Shown here: positions 45,647 through 56,856 of the stretch, piece after piece
Layout of the letters: every line of letters begins with the position of its first letter
How positions within the stretch are numbered: the first letter of the stretch is position 1
Assembly (NCBI RefSeq): GCF_036323735.1
Contig: NC_086020.1
Location: 84,941,710-85,005,709, forward strand
Length of the DNA stretch: 64,000 nucleotides
DNA from: Rattus norvegicus
Lineage: Eukaryota > Chordata > Mammalia > Rodentia > Muridae
Reading direction: 5' to 3'
The notes under the pieces: generated by a model
What the model was told of the DNA's origin: nothing
Seen by the model: the letters and a program-made list of their open reading frames with translations, nothing else
Databases searched by the model: none
Translations under genes and position numbers: made by a program

Positions 45647-46374
45647 TTTTTTTTTTTAATTAACTTGAGTATTTCTTATATATATTTCGAGTGTTATTCC
45701 CTTTCCCGGTTTCCGGGCAAACATCCCCCTAATCCCTCCCCCTCCCCTTCTTTATGGGTGTTCCCCTCCCCATCCTCCCCCCATTGCCGCCTTCCCCCCA
45801 ACAATCTAGTTCACTGGGGGTTCAATCTTAGCAGGACCCAGGGCTTCCCCTTACACTGGTGATCTTACTAGGATATTCATTGTTACCTATGGGGTCAGAC
45901 TCCAGGGTCAGTCCATGTATAGTCTTTAGGTAGTGGCTTAGTCCCTGGAAGCTCTGGTTGCTTGGCATTGTTGTACATATGGGGTCTTGAGCCCCTTCAA
46001 GCTCTTCCAGTTCTTTCTCTGATTCCTTCAACGGGGGTCCTATTCTCAGTTCAGTGGTTTGCTGCTGGCATTCGCCTCTGTATTTGCTGTATTCTGGCTG
46101 TGTCTCTCAGGAGCGATCTACATCCGGCTCCTGTCTGCCTGCACTTCTTTGCTTCATCCATCTTGTCTAATTGGGTGTCTGTAAATGTATGGGCCACATG
46201 TGGGGCAGGCTCTGAATGGGTGTTCCTTCAGTCTCTGTTTTAATCTTTGCCTCTCTCTTCCCTGCCAAGGGTATTCTTGTTCCCCTTTTAGAGAAGGAGT
46301 GAAGCATTCACATTTTGATCATCCGTCTTGAGTTTCATGTGTTCTATGCATCTAGGGTAATTCAAGCATTTGGG
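45647..46374 (-). other. L1 3' UTR and A-tail
   Basis: On the plus strand it starts with the T-run (45647-45657), then 'aattaacttgagtatttctt' and 'ccctttcccggtttccgggc', a C-rich G-tract region when read in sense, and ends at the ORF2 stop. The same sequence recurs at 61855 and beyond. Confidence 0.85.
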
Positions 46375-49300
46375 CTAATAGCCACTTATCAATGAGTGCA
46401 TACCATGTGTGTTTTTCTGTGATTGGGTTACCTCACTCAGGATGATATTTCCCAGTTCCAACCATTTGCCTACAAATTTCATAAAGTCATTGTTTTTGAT
46501 AGCTGAGTAATATTCCATTGTGCAGATGTACCACATTTTCTGTATCCATTCCTCTGTTGAAGGGCATCTGGGTTCTTTCCAGCTTCTGGCTATTATAAAT
46601 AAGGCTGCGATGAACATAGTGGAGCACGTGTCTTTTTTATGTGTTGGGGCATCATTTAGGTATATGCCCAAGAGAGGTATAGCTGGATCCTCAGGCAGTT
46701 CAATGTCCAATTTTCTGAGGAACCTCCAGACTGATTTCCAGAATGGTTTTACCAGTCTGCAATCCCACCAACAATGGAGGAGTGTTCCTCTTTCTCCGAA
46801 TCCTCGCCACCATCATCGACAGCATCTGCTGTCACCTGAGTTTTTGATCTTAGCCATTCTCACTGGTGTGAAGTGAAATCTCAGGGTTGTTTTGATTTGC
46901 ATTTCCCTTATGACTAAAGATGTTGAACATTTCTTTAGGTGTTTCTCAGCCACTCGGCATTCCTCAGCTGTGAATTGTTTGTTTAGCTCTGAACTGCATT
47001 TTTTAATCGGGTTATTTGCCTCCCTGCAGTCTAACTTCTTGAGTTCTTTGTATATTTTGGATATAAGGCCTCTATCTGTTGTAGGAGTGGTAAAGATCTT
47101 TTCCCAATCTGTTGGTTGCCGTTTTGTCCTAACCACAGTGTCCTTTGCCTTACAGAAGCTTTGCAGTTTTATGAGATCCCATTTGTCAATTCTTGATCTT
47201 AGAGCATAAGCCATTGGTGTTTTGTTCAGGAAATTTTTTCCAGTGCCCATGTGTTCCAGATGCTTCCCTAGTTTTTCTTCTATTAGTTTGAGTGTGTCTG
47301 GTTTGATGTGGAGGTCCTTGATCCACTTGGACTTAAGCTTTGTACAGGGTGATAAGCATGGATCGATCTGCATTCTTCTACATGTTGACCTCCAGTTGAA
47401 CCACACCATTTACTGAAAATGCTATCTTTTTTCCATTGGATGGTTTTGGCTCCTTTGTCAAAAATCAAGTGCCCATAGGTGTGTGGGTTCATTTCTGGGT
47501 CTTCAATTCTGTTCCACTGGTCTATCTGTCTGTCTCTGTACCAATACCATGCAGTTTTTATCACTATTGCTCTGTAATACTGCTTGAGTTCAGGGATAGT
47601 GATTCCCCCTGAAGTCCTTTTATTGTTGAGGATAGTTTTAGCTATCCTGGGTTTTTTGTTATTCCAGATGAATTTGCAAATTGTTCTGTCTAACTCTTTG
47701 AAGAATTGGATTGGTATTTTGATGGGGATTGCATTGAATCTGTAGATCGCTTTTGGTAAAATGGCCATTTTTACTATATTAATCCTGCCAATCCATGAGC
47801 ATGGGAGATCTTTCCATCTTCTGAGGTCTTCTTCAATTTCTTTCTTCAGAGTCTTGAAGTTCTTATTGTACAGATCTTTTACTTGCTTGGTTAAAGTCAC
47901 ACCGAGGTACTTTATATTATTTGGGTCTATTATGAAGGGTGTCGTTTCCCTAATTTCTTTCTCGGCTTGTTTCTCTTTTGTGTAGAGGAAGGCTACTGAT
48001 TTATTTGAGTTAATTTTATACCCAGCCACTTTGCTGACGTTGTTTATCAGCTTTAGTAGTTCTCTGGTGGAACTTTTGGGATCACTTAAATATACTATCA
48101 TATCATCTGCAAATAGTGATATTTTCACTTCTTCTTTTCCAATCTGTATCCCCTTGACCTCCTTTTGTTGTCTGATTGCTCTGGCTAGAACTTCAAGAAC
48201 TATATTGAATAAGTAGGGAGAGAGTGGGCAGCCTTGCCTAGTCCCTGATTTTAGTGGGGTTGCTTCAAGTTTCTCTCCATTTAGTTTAATGTTAGCAACT
48301 GGTTTGCTGTATATGGCTTTTACTATGTTTAGGTATGGGCCTTGAATTCCTATTCTTTCCAGGACTTTTATCATGAAGGGGTGTTGAATTTTGTCAAATG
48401 CTTTCTCAGCATCTAATGAAATGATCATGTGGTTTGTTCTTTCAGTTTGTTTATATAATGGATCACGTTGATATTTTGCCATATATTAAACCATCCCTGC
48501 ATGCCTGGGATGAAGCCTACTTGATCATGTTGGATGATTGTTTTGATATGCGCTTGGATTCGGTTTGCCAGAATTTTATTGAGTATTTTTGCATCGATAT
48601 TCATAAGGGAAATTGGTTCTCTTTCTTTGTTGGGTCTTCGTGTGGTTTGGGTATAAGAGTAATTGTGGCTTCATAGAAGGAATTCGGTAGTGCTCCATCT
48701 GTTTCAATTTTGTGGAATAGTTTGGATAATATTGGTATGAGGTCTTCTATGAAGGTCTGATAGAATTCTGCACTAAACCAGTCTGGACCTGGGCTCTTTT
48801 TGGTTGGGAGAACTTTAATGACTGCTTCTATTTCCTTAGGAGTTATGGGGTTGTTTAACTGGTTTATCTGTTCCTGATTTAACTTCGGTACCTGGTATCT
48901 GTCCTAGGAAATTGTCCATTTCCTGTAGATTTTCAAGTTTTGTTGAATATAGGTTTTTATAGTAAGATCTGATGATTTTTTGAATGTCCTCTGAATCTGT
49001 AGTTATGTCTCCCTTTTCATTTCTGATTTTGTTAATTTGGATACACTCTCTGTGTCCTCTCGTTAGTCTGGCTAACGGTTTATCTATCTTGTTGATTTTC
49101 TCAAAGAACCAACTTTTGGTTCTGTTGATTCTTTCTATGGTCCTTTTTGTTTCTACTTGTTTGATTTCAGCTCTGAGTTTAATTATTTCCTACCTTCTAC
49201 TCCTCCTGGGTGTATTTGCTTCTTTTTGTTCTAGAGCTTTTAGGTGTGCTGTCAAGCTGCTGACATATGCTCTTTACTGTTTCTTTCTGCAGGCACTCAG

Positions 49301-50260
49301 CGCTATGAGTTTTCCTCTTAGCACAGCTTTCATTGTGTCCCATAAGTTTGGGTATGTTGTACCTTCATTTTCATTAAATTCTAAAAAGTCTTTAATTACT
49401 TTCTTTATTTCTTTCTTGACCAGGTTATCATTGAGTAGAGCATTGTTCAATTTCCACGTATATGTGGGCATTCTTCCCTTATTGTTATTGAAGACAAGTT
49501 TTAGGCTGTGGTGGTCTGATAGCTCGCATGGGATTATTTCTATCTTTCTGTACCTGTTGAGGCCTGCTTTTTGACCAGTTATATGGTCAATTTTGGAGAA
49601 AGTACCATGAGGAGCTGAGAAGAAGGTATATCCTTTTGCTTTAGGATAGAATGTTCTATAAATATCCGTTAAGTCCATTTGGCTCATGACTTCTCTTAGT
49701 CTGTCTACATCTCTGTTTAATTTCTGTTTCCATGATCTGTCCATTGATGAGTGTGGGGTGTTGAAATCTCCTACTATTATTGTGTGAGGTGCAATGTGTG
49801 TTTTGAGCTTTAGTAAGGTTTCTTTTATGTATGTAGGTGCCCTTGTATTTGGGGCATAGTTATTTAGGATTGAGAGTTCATCTCGGTGGATTTTTCCTTT
49901 GATGAATATGAAGTGTCCTTCCTTATCTTTTTTGATGACTTTTAGTTGAAAATTGATTTTATTTGATATTAGAATGGCTACTCCAGCTTGCTTCTTCCGA
50001 CCATTTTCGTGGAAAGTTGTTTTCCAGCCTTTCACTCTGAGGTAGTGTCTGTCTTTGTCTCTGAGGTGTGTTTCCTGTAGGCAGCAGAATGCAGGGTCCT
50101 CGTTGTGTATCCAGTTTGTTAATCTATGTCTTTTTATTGGGGAGTTGATATCATTGATGTTGAGAGATATTAAGGAATAGTGATTATTGCTTCCTGTTAT
50201 ATTCATATTTGGATATGAGGTTATGTTTGTGTGCTTTTCTTCTCTTTGTTTTGTTGCCAA
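46375..50260 (-). pseudogene. L1 ORF2 (endonuclease-reverse transcriptase), inactivated
   Basis: Intact ORF2p nicks DNA and reverse-transcribes L1 RNA at the nick. Part 1 (50260-49274) holds the APE-like endonuclease with LQET, the GDFNT box and SDHH still readable, and closes at a TAA (49274-49276). The next ~790 bp are disrupted. Part 2 (48482-47283, another phase) holds the reverse transcriptase core with LDAEKAFDKIQ, TRQGCPLSP and FADD (about 48113-48102), then shifts phase near 47400. Part 3 (47409-46813) continues in a third phase to a TGA at 46813-46815. Part 4 (46710-46375) is the C-terminal end in the same phase as part 3. At least two frame shifts and two stops are therefore visible. 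The long plus-strand hydrophobic frame at 48984-49574 is antisense to this gene. Confidence 0.9.
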
Positions 50261-50265
50261 GACGA

Positions 50266-51408
50266 TTAGTTTTTTGCTTCTTCTAGGGTATAGCTTGCCT
50301 CCTTATGTTGGGCTTTACCATTTATTATCCTTTGTACTGCTGGATTTGTAGAATGATATTTTGTAAATTTGGTTTTGTCATGGAATATCTTGGTTTCTCA
50401 ATCTATGTTAATTGAGAGTTTTGCAGGAAACAGTAACCTGGGCTGGCATTTGTGTTCTCTTAGGGTCTGTATGACATCTGTCCAGGATCTTCTGGCTTTC
50501 ATAGTTTCTGGCGAAAAGTCTGGTGTGACTCTGATAGGCCTGCCTTTATATGTTACTTGACCTTTTCCCCTTACTGCTTTTAATATTCTTTCTTTATTTT
50601 GTGCATTTTGTGTTTTGACTATTATGTGACGGGAGGTGTTTCTTTTCTGGTCCAATCTATTTGGAGTTCTGTAGGCTTCTTGTATGCCTATGGGTATCTC
50701 TTTTTTTAGGTTAGGGAAGTTTTCTTCTATGATTTTGTTGAAGATATTTACTGGTCCTTTGAGCTGGGAGTCTTCACTCTCTTCTATACCTATTATCCTT
50801 AGGTTTGATCTTCTCATTGAGTCCTTGATTTCCTGTATGTTTTGGACCAGTAGCTTTTTCTGCTTTACATTATCTTTGACAGTTCAGTCAATGATTTCTA
50901 TGGAATCTTCTGCTCCTGAGATTCTCTCTTCCATCTCTTGTATTCTGTTGGTGAAGCTTGTATCTACAGCTCCTTGTCTCTTCTTTTGGTTTTCTATATC
51001 CAGGATTGTTTCCATGTGTTCTTTCTTGATTGCTTCTATTTCCATTTTTAATTCCTTCAACTGTTTGATTGTGTTTTCCTGGAATTCTTTCAGGGATTTT
51101 TGTGACTCCTCTCTATGGGCTTCTACTTGTTTTTTTATGTTTTCCTGGAATTCTTTCAGGGATTTTTGTGATTCCTCTCTGTTGGCTTCTACTTGTTTAT
51201 TAATATTTTCCTGTGTTTCTCTAAGGGAGTTCTTCACGTCTTTCTTGAAGTCCTCCAGCATCATGATCAAATATGATTTTGAAACTAGATCTTGCTTTTC
51301 TGGTGTGTTTGGATATTCCGTGTTTGCTTTGGTGGGAAAATTGGGCTCCGATGATGCCATGTAGTCTTGTTTTCTGTTGCTTGGGTTCCTGCGCTTGCCT
51401 CTCGCCAT
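50266..51408 (-). pseudogene. L1 ORF1 (RNA-binding, coiled-coil protein), inactivated
   Basis: Intact L1 ORF1p is a trimeric nucleic-acid chaperone that coats L1 RNA. The frame opens at ATG 51406-51408 with a basic N-terminus (MARGKRRN...). It runs through a long Glu/Lys/Gln coiled coil with a 22-residue tandem repeat, then the RRM and C-terminal domain (from about 50817; RRSNLRIIGIEE, then AYRTPNRLDQKRN). Two in-frame TGA codons interrupt it, at 50884-50886 after the coiled coil and at 50398-50400 in the C-terminal domain. The frame otherwise continues to a TAA at 50266-50268, giving about 380 codons, close to the family's usual length. There is no frame shift, only the two stops. Confidence 0.9.
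51074..51205 (-). repeat. 66-bp tandem duplication in L1 ORF1 coiled coil
   Basis: Two adjacent 66-bp units (51074-51139, 51140-51205) each begin 'ttttcctggaattctttcag' on the plus strand and encode a 22-residue block containing EESQKSLKEFQEN. The length keeps the frame. This is the part of ORF1 where rodent L1s vary in length. Confidence 0.88.
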
Positions 51409-52120
51409 CAGATTATCTCTAGTGTTACTTTGTTCTGCTATTTCTGACAGTGGCTAGACTGTCCTATAACCCTGTGTGTCAGGAGTGCTATAGACCTGTT
51501 TTCCTGATTTCTTTCAGCCAGTTATGGGGACAGAGTGTTCTGCTTTCGGGCGTGTAGTTTTTCCTCTCTACAGGTCTTCAGCTGTTCATGTGGGCCTGTG
51601 TCTTGAGTTCACCAGGCAGGTCACTTGCAGCAGAAAAGTTGGTCTTACCTGTGGTCCCGAGGCTCAAGTTCGCTCGAGGGGTGCTGCCCATGAGCTCTCT
51701 GCAGGGCAGCAACCAGGAAGATCTGCGCCACCGTTTCCGGGAGCTTTAGTGCACCAGGGTTCCAGATGGCGTTTGGTGTTTTCCTCTGGAATCAGTAATG
51801 TGTGCAGAGTGCAGTCTCTTCCAGTTTCCCAGGTGTATCTGCCTGTCTGACGGTTTAGCTCTCCCTCCCACGGGATTTGGGTGCAGAGAACTGTTTATCC
51901 GGTCTGTTCCTTCAGGTTCCAGCATTGTCTCAGTCGCAGGGGTCCTGCCGCTCCTGGGCCCTCCTCTACGGGAACCCAGAGGCCTTATACAGTTTCCTCT
52001 TGGGCCAGGGATGTGAGCAGGGGTGGGCAGTTTTCGTGGTCTCTTCTGCTCTGCAGCCTCAGGAGTGCCCACCTGACCAGGCGGTGAGGTCTCTCTCCCA
52101 TGGGGTTTGGGAGCAGAGAC
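51409..52120 (-). promoter_or_regulatory. L1 5' UTR (internal promoter region)
   Basis: About 710 bp of GC-richer sequence between the element's 5' end and the ORF1 ATG (51406-51408). In rodent L1s this region carries the internal RNA polymerase II promoter. That role is inferred from position, since no core element can be pinned down here. The open frames on either strand (for example 51524-51850, 51746-52072) are not genes. Confidence 0.7.
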
Positions 52121-52132
52121 GGAGAGAATCTT

Positions 52133-54866
52133 AAAAGGGTTGAAATGATGATGGCTCAGTCAAAGCAGGGAACTTGGTTAAGTAAAGCTTGCATCTAGGG
52201 AGCGTCATGCAGCTTTCTGCTGGTAAAATGGGTATTTCCTTCACTCTTCGTCCTTATGTGGCTACAGTACTTATTATTAGAGCATCTACTTTTGCTTTCT
52301 TTTTAAAAGAGGGTACGTGAATAACCGCACAGACTCTGCAGAACCGAACAGTCGCTCGTGTGTCTGTCTGTTTGACTTCGGGGCGACTGCTTGCGTACCT
52401 GATTACCTTCACATATCTATCGCCTTGAGAATCAAGCACCTCATTCTCAAGCCCTGGGAAGATCTGTGAGATGTATTTGAATTTTGGGTAAACACAAGTT
52501 TCCTTGCCAGCTTCTTCTCATCCAATAAAGTCAGGGTGACCTGCGGTGTTTATCTAAAATGCTGTCAGTTAAAACACTCTGTGTGATAGCATATTGGTAG
52601 AAACAGTCATTTGTCAAAGCCCAAAGAATGTACACCACCTCCTGAGTAGCCTCATGTAGACTGTGTGCTCAGACGATGCCGGTGGGCCGTGGCTGGCTTT
52701 TCAGCAGTAAAGATGCTCCACTCAGGTAGTGTGTGGACATTAGAGGTGGCTGTGCATGTTTAGAGGTCCAGAGGCATGAAAGATAGATGTGTCACATCCT
52801 TTTCTACCTGAGATAGGATTGGCACTACTCTTCAAAAAAATCATTTTAAAAGACTAAGGAAAAGTTTTAGTTTTCCGGCAGCCTGAACTCAAAGAATTAT
52901 GGCTTTAGAGTGGCCAGGACAAACCATGCTCTGAAGGGTAAGAGAGATAGAACCTTTGTCTCAATGGCAGAAGCAGAACATAACGTTCCACCTAGCCTGG
53001 CTCTTCACAGATGATACAGGCTCCTCACTCCCTCCAACTTCAGATTTCCCAAAAGGCAACACGGTTCCTGCACCATCTAGCTCATAACATCCTTTGACTT
53101 AAAAATTACTATCATGGTGATAAACTACAGGTTAGGTTAATACCCACAATATTTGATAATAAATTAAAATCATTGCATAAATATAATTTCAAATAGTCTA
53201 CAAACTATAAAACTGTTAAATAATTCTGTTTTCTTTAGTAAATATATCCAATGTATCTTAAATTCTAAAGTAGTTTGTTATCTGCTAGCGACTATTTTTA
53301 AAACTACATAAGCAACGCTCCTTTTACAGAAGTTTTACACCACTTCTTTTTCTCATTAAATTTGCATTTCCATTATACTTCTCTCCTGTGTAAATACTGG
53401 TATGTGTTTAAGCTTAATTTTCTAAAATACCATATAATATTTAAAATGTCCTGGTCTACATTTTGAATAACTACTTCTGGATTTAGTTATCATTAAAATA
53501 ATTACCACCAAATAAAAGAACAAGCATGAAACTCACTCACAAAATTCTGATAATTAGAAGAACAGAGTATTTTCCTGAACTAGATTCTTCCTTAGTGAGA
53601 TGATTTTTTTTATGCGTTATTCAATTTTTTCCCTCAGTTCACATGTCTCTGGATGATATTGCTTATTGCTAAAATGAAAAGGGGGTTCCGCATTAATTCT
53701 CTTCCTACTTTTCAGTTCTGTGAGTTCAAGCGCTTAGAAAATTCATCCACATAAAAAGATGGAAATAGAATCAGATGGTAATAGGTCTGTCAGTCAGTTC
53801 TCTGAACTGCTTTCAAACACTGCTCTAGGAGTCATGCGGCAAATCCATCACCCAAACTCACTTTTAATGATCTATCAGTTGACAATTCAATTAAGTTCTC
53901 CCTCAATTGGGCTGAAAACAAATCACCAAACTAGAAAGCGATCTGACTGTAGCATGGAGTCGATAGAGAGAGCTTCTCCCCTTCCTCCCAAGCTCCCCTT
54001 CCTACCTCTCTGATGTGATCAAGAACAGAGGCATGTCCTGCCCGCAGTCCCCCTTGTAGAGGAAATGGACCTCTAAGGTCCAGTGACTGCTTTACACAGG
54101 GTGATCAGCTAGCTCGCTGCTCTCACTGTGCTGCAGGGGGCTCCCCATCCAAGTGGTCATCAGCAGGTGCTTTGAGGAGATGAAGAATTGGGTGAACATG
54201 TCAAGGAGAAGATTACATTCAACCTGCTTTTTTCCTTTCCCTTCAGAAAGTCCTTAACAACTTTGCAGCAAAACAGAGCCTAGATAGCTAAGTTAAAATT
54301 CACACCTGGCAGAGAAATGTAAAAGGATCTTTATGTCTGCCGTCTAAGATGATGTCAATAAGTAATATCCACCAGGGACATGTGAGCACAGAGGAAAACT
54401 GAATAGGTAGAAATAAAACCCAAGAAGTTATCTCACTAAGGAAAGCATCCTGTCCAAGAAAAATTCAGAATAAATGTATGGATGAAAGGAGCAGTCGGGA
54501 ATTATCTAATTTCTTTTCCGGGAATACATTTCAGGGGTCATCCTACTTAATATTTGTATTGTCTCTTAGGAGAGGAGCCTGTGCTTTGCGTGACACTGTG
54601 TGTCCTCAGCTCAAATTGTGGCTATGATCAGAAACTCTGCAAGTGGGCTCAGGAGAATGAAATGAATATTAATTAGTCAATGTTACACAACAATGCATTG
54701 TGAACTAGAATACAAATGATTTGTGGAGAGAGATAGAGTTGGAATGTTAATGTTGCAAAGCTGTTTGTGGGAGTTACATCCTGAGTTTTGAAGTAGCCCT
54801 ACCATAATCTTGACATTCAGAGAAGGCAAGGTGTAGAAGTATGTGGATCAGTACTTAGGAAATTAC
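52133..54866. other. Intergenic, AT-rich unique sequence, no gene recognised
   Basis: 53090-53560 is very AT-rich. No SINE, RNA or domain-bearing frame is visible. Confidence 0.55.
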
Positions 54867-55018
54867 CAGACGTGGTGAACCAGGCCTTCCATCCTAGCAC
54901 TCGGGAGGCAGAGGAAGAGAGATCTCTGTGGTTTTGAGGTTAGCTGTTCTACATGGCAAATTCCAGACCAAGTCTACCCAGGGTTACATATATCGTGTCT
55001 TACAAGACAAAAACAAAA
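54867..55018 (+). mobile_element. B1 SINE, plus
   Basis: 'ccagacgtggtgaaccaggc', 'ctagcactcgggaggcagag' and 'ctacccagggttacatatat' follow B1 in sense direction, ending in an A-rich tail with CAAAAA. Confidence 0.85.
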
Positions 55019-55255
55019 ATTATCACCCACAAGGTCTTTATGCAATGGAAGCTAACAACAACAGTGTTCTTTCTTCTGTAGCATAGAGATGTTTGACACA
55101 AATACTTTTCCACGGGACCACATTTTCTAGCTGAACTTTGCATTCACATCTGGCCATAAACTAGGTTTTTTGTTTTTTGTTTTTTGTTTGTTTTTATTTT
55201 TTTAGCAACAAGCTCCAGGAAGAGTTGATGCCTTCATTTAAAAAATGTGGACCAG

Positions 55256-55358
55256 GGTTGGGGATTTAGCTCAGTGGTAGAGCGCTTGCCTAGCAAGCGC
55301 AAGGCCCTGGGTTCGGTCCCCAGCTCCGAAAAAAAAAATAAAAAAAAAATAAATAAAA
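55256..55358 (+). mobile_element. ID SINE (rat-type, BC1/tRNA-Ala derived), plus
   Basis: The 73-bp body is almost consensus: 'ggttggggatttagctcagt', 'agcgcttgcctagcaagcgc' and 'ctgggttcggtccccagctc'. It contains internal RNA polymerase III box A (TAGCTCAGTGG) and box B (GGTTCGGTCCC) and an A-rich tail with TAAA interruptions (55329-55358). Its good condition marks it as recent. The flanks 'aaaaatgtggacc' and 'aaaaagtgggaacc' may be a diverged target duplication. Confidence 0.93.
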
Positions 55359-56263
55359 AGTGGGAACCTAGAAGAGAGTCTACCTTCCTCACTAATTTTC
55401 TCAGTAGGCTAAACACGGATGACTTCCAGGAGCTACCCCAGCATCCTTCAGATGGGGGAACTACAGAAGGAAGACTTCTGGATCTTCAAATCACAAATTG
55501 GTGGGAAACTCCCTATTCACCAGCCATATCCTCATGGGATTGAGCAAGAACCATCATGGAGTCACTATTTTACACACCACAATGTCGAGCATGCTACTTC
55601 AGCTAGAAGACCTAACAAATATGGGAACACAGTGAAGATTTCTACAGACCAAATATGATTGAAGCAAATTCATTGATGCCAAGTTACCATTTTATATTTA
55701 AAGGAATATAGAGTATTTCTATTTACAGAAATTGAATGTACGTGTGTACCAGTTTTTTCAAACTGACTTCCGGGAATCTGAACACATTTCTTTTCCTATC
55801 AGGCAATACTCGCACACACAAGCTAGCATGCAAACAAAACACAAATAAGGGGAGAACAGTCTATCTGACACACATTATGAACAACTTTTAAAAAAATATT
55901 GCAGTTCCATCATGTATCAAACAAATAGAACAGTATTCTGTCACTTTAGCAAAATGGTCAATAGTTGCCAGCAAATCAGAGAGAGGTTGGTGAAGTGCAG
56001 AGAAGCTGGTTTGTCTGAAGCATCTATTAGCTACGTTTGGGTCATGAAAATGTGCCCATAATCAGTGGTGGAAGTCCTGGGTTGTCCAGAGCCTCTCCAT
56101 CCAGCCTTCCTTCCCCGGAGCCGAGTTTATTGATCCTCTAACGAGAACAGAGACAGGCTGTATGGAAGTTCTACTTAACAGCTTGCTGCTCATATGTTTT
56201 CCATGCAATTTATACAGTAACTTTAAAAATGTAGGTGTAAGAAGTCTCTTTTCTGCCTCCACC

Positions 56264-56265
<2 letters not shown>
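55359..56265. other. Intergenic, no gene recognised
   Basis: No supported feature. Confidence 0.5.

Positions 56266-56306
<41 letters not shown>
56266..56306 (+). repeat. (TG)n microsatellite
   Basis: About 20 uninterrupted TG units. Confidence 0.95.
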
Positions 56307-56308
<2 letters not shown>

Positions 56309-56622
56309 CTGAATGCATTAGGAAAGTATTAGGGCAAAAAGAGATTAACAGAACAAAGAATATTAGTCATCAACCACCCTCCAAAACTAACTAGAACATA
56401 GCAGGAGAGAAGATGAATTATACTTGAATCAGTTACATTAGGCATCCCTTCTAAATGCACAGACATCAGCCAATTTTATTGCCTCATCATTGCAGAAGTC
56501 ATTTCTGATGACTCCCTGGGAAGGTCTCATGCAGCATATGCTATACTTGGTTCTACTTGAAGTATAAGTAAGTCCTGATGACCAGAATGTTCCTAGAGTC
56601 AAAGGCAGCAAGGGTTCCTCTA

Positions 56623-56856
56623 ACAGAGTAGTTATCAACTGGTGGGGTGTGGCCCTTTGAGAGATCAAACAACACTTTCACAGGGGTTTGCATATCAGAT
56701 ATCCCACATACCAGATATTTACATTTATGATTCTCAACAGTAGCATAGTTACAATTATGAAGCAGCAGTGAAATACATTTGTGGTTGGGGGTTTCCACAA
56801 CATGAGGAAGTGTATTAAAGGGTTCCAGCATTAGGAAAATTCTAGCATAATTGCTG
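56623..56856 (+). mobile_element. URR1-like hAT-Charlie non-autonomous DNA element
   Basis: 'ctttgagagatcaaacaaca', 'ctttcacaggggtttgcata', 'cagatatttacatttatgat', 'ggttgggggtttccacaaca' and 'tattaaagggttccagcatt' follow the rodent URR1 consensus over its whole length. Decayed inverted ends lie near 56623 ('agtagttatcaactgg') and 56856. No transposase is encoded. Confidence 0.7.

Larger units (their letters stand above)
45647..52120 (-). mobile_element. Full-length L1 (LINE-1) retrotransposon, minus, coding-dead
   Basis: An element of about 6.5 kb with the complete L1 order read on the minus strand: 5' UTR (52120-51409), ORF1 (51408-50266), ORF2 (about 50260-46375), 3' UTR and A-tail (to 45647). 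The 12-mer GGAGAGAATCTT lies directly on both sides (45635-45646 and 52121-52132); one base further out on each side it can be extended with a single mismatch. In L1 sense the target reads TT then AAGATT, a usual variant of the L1 endonuclease site. The 3' UTR type is that of rat L1. Both ORFs carry stops and frame shifts, so it cannot move on its own. Confidence 0.93.

Noticed and set aside
48984..49574. A 196-codon hydrophobic plus-strand frame that looks like a membrane protein
   Set aside because: It lies exactly antisense to the L1 ORF2 region. The Leu/Phe/Ser bias is the complement of Lys/Glu/Arg-rich ORF2 codons.
51524..52134. Overlapping frames on both strands near the end of the L1, with Pro/Gly/Arg content
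   Set aside because: They fall in the GC-rich L1 5' UTR, have no recognisable domain, and several lack a true ATG context.
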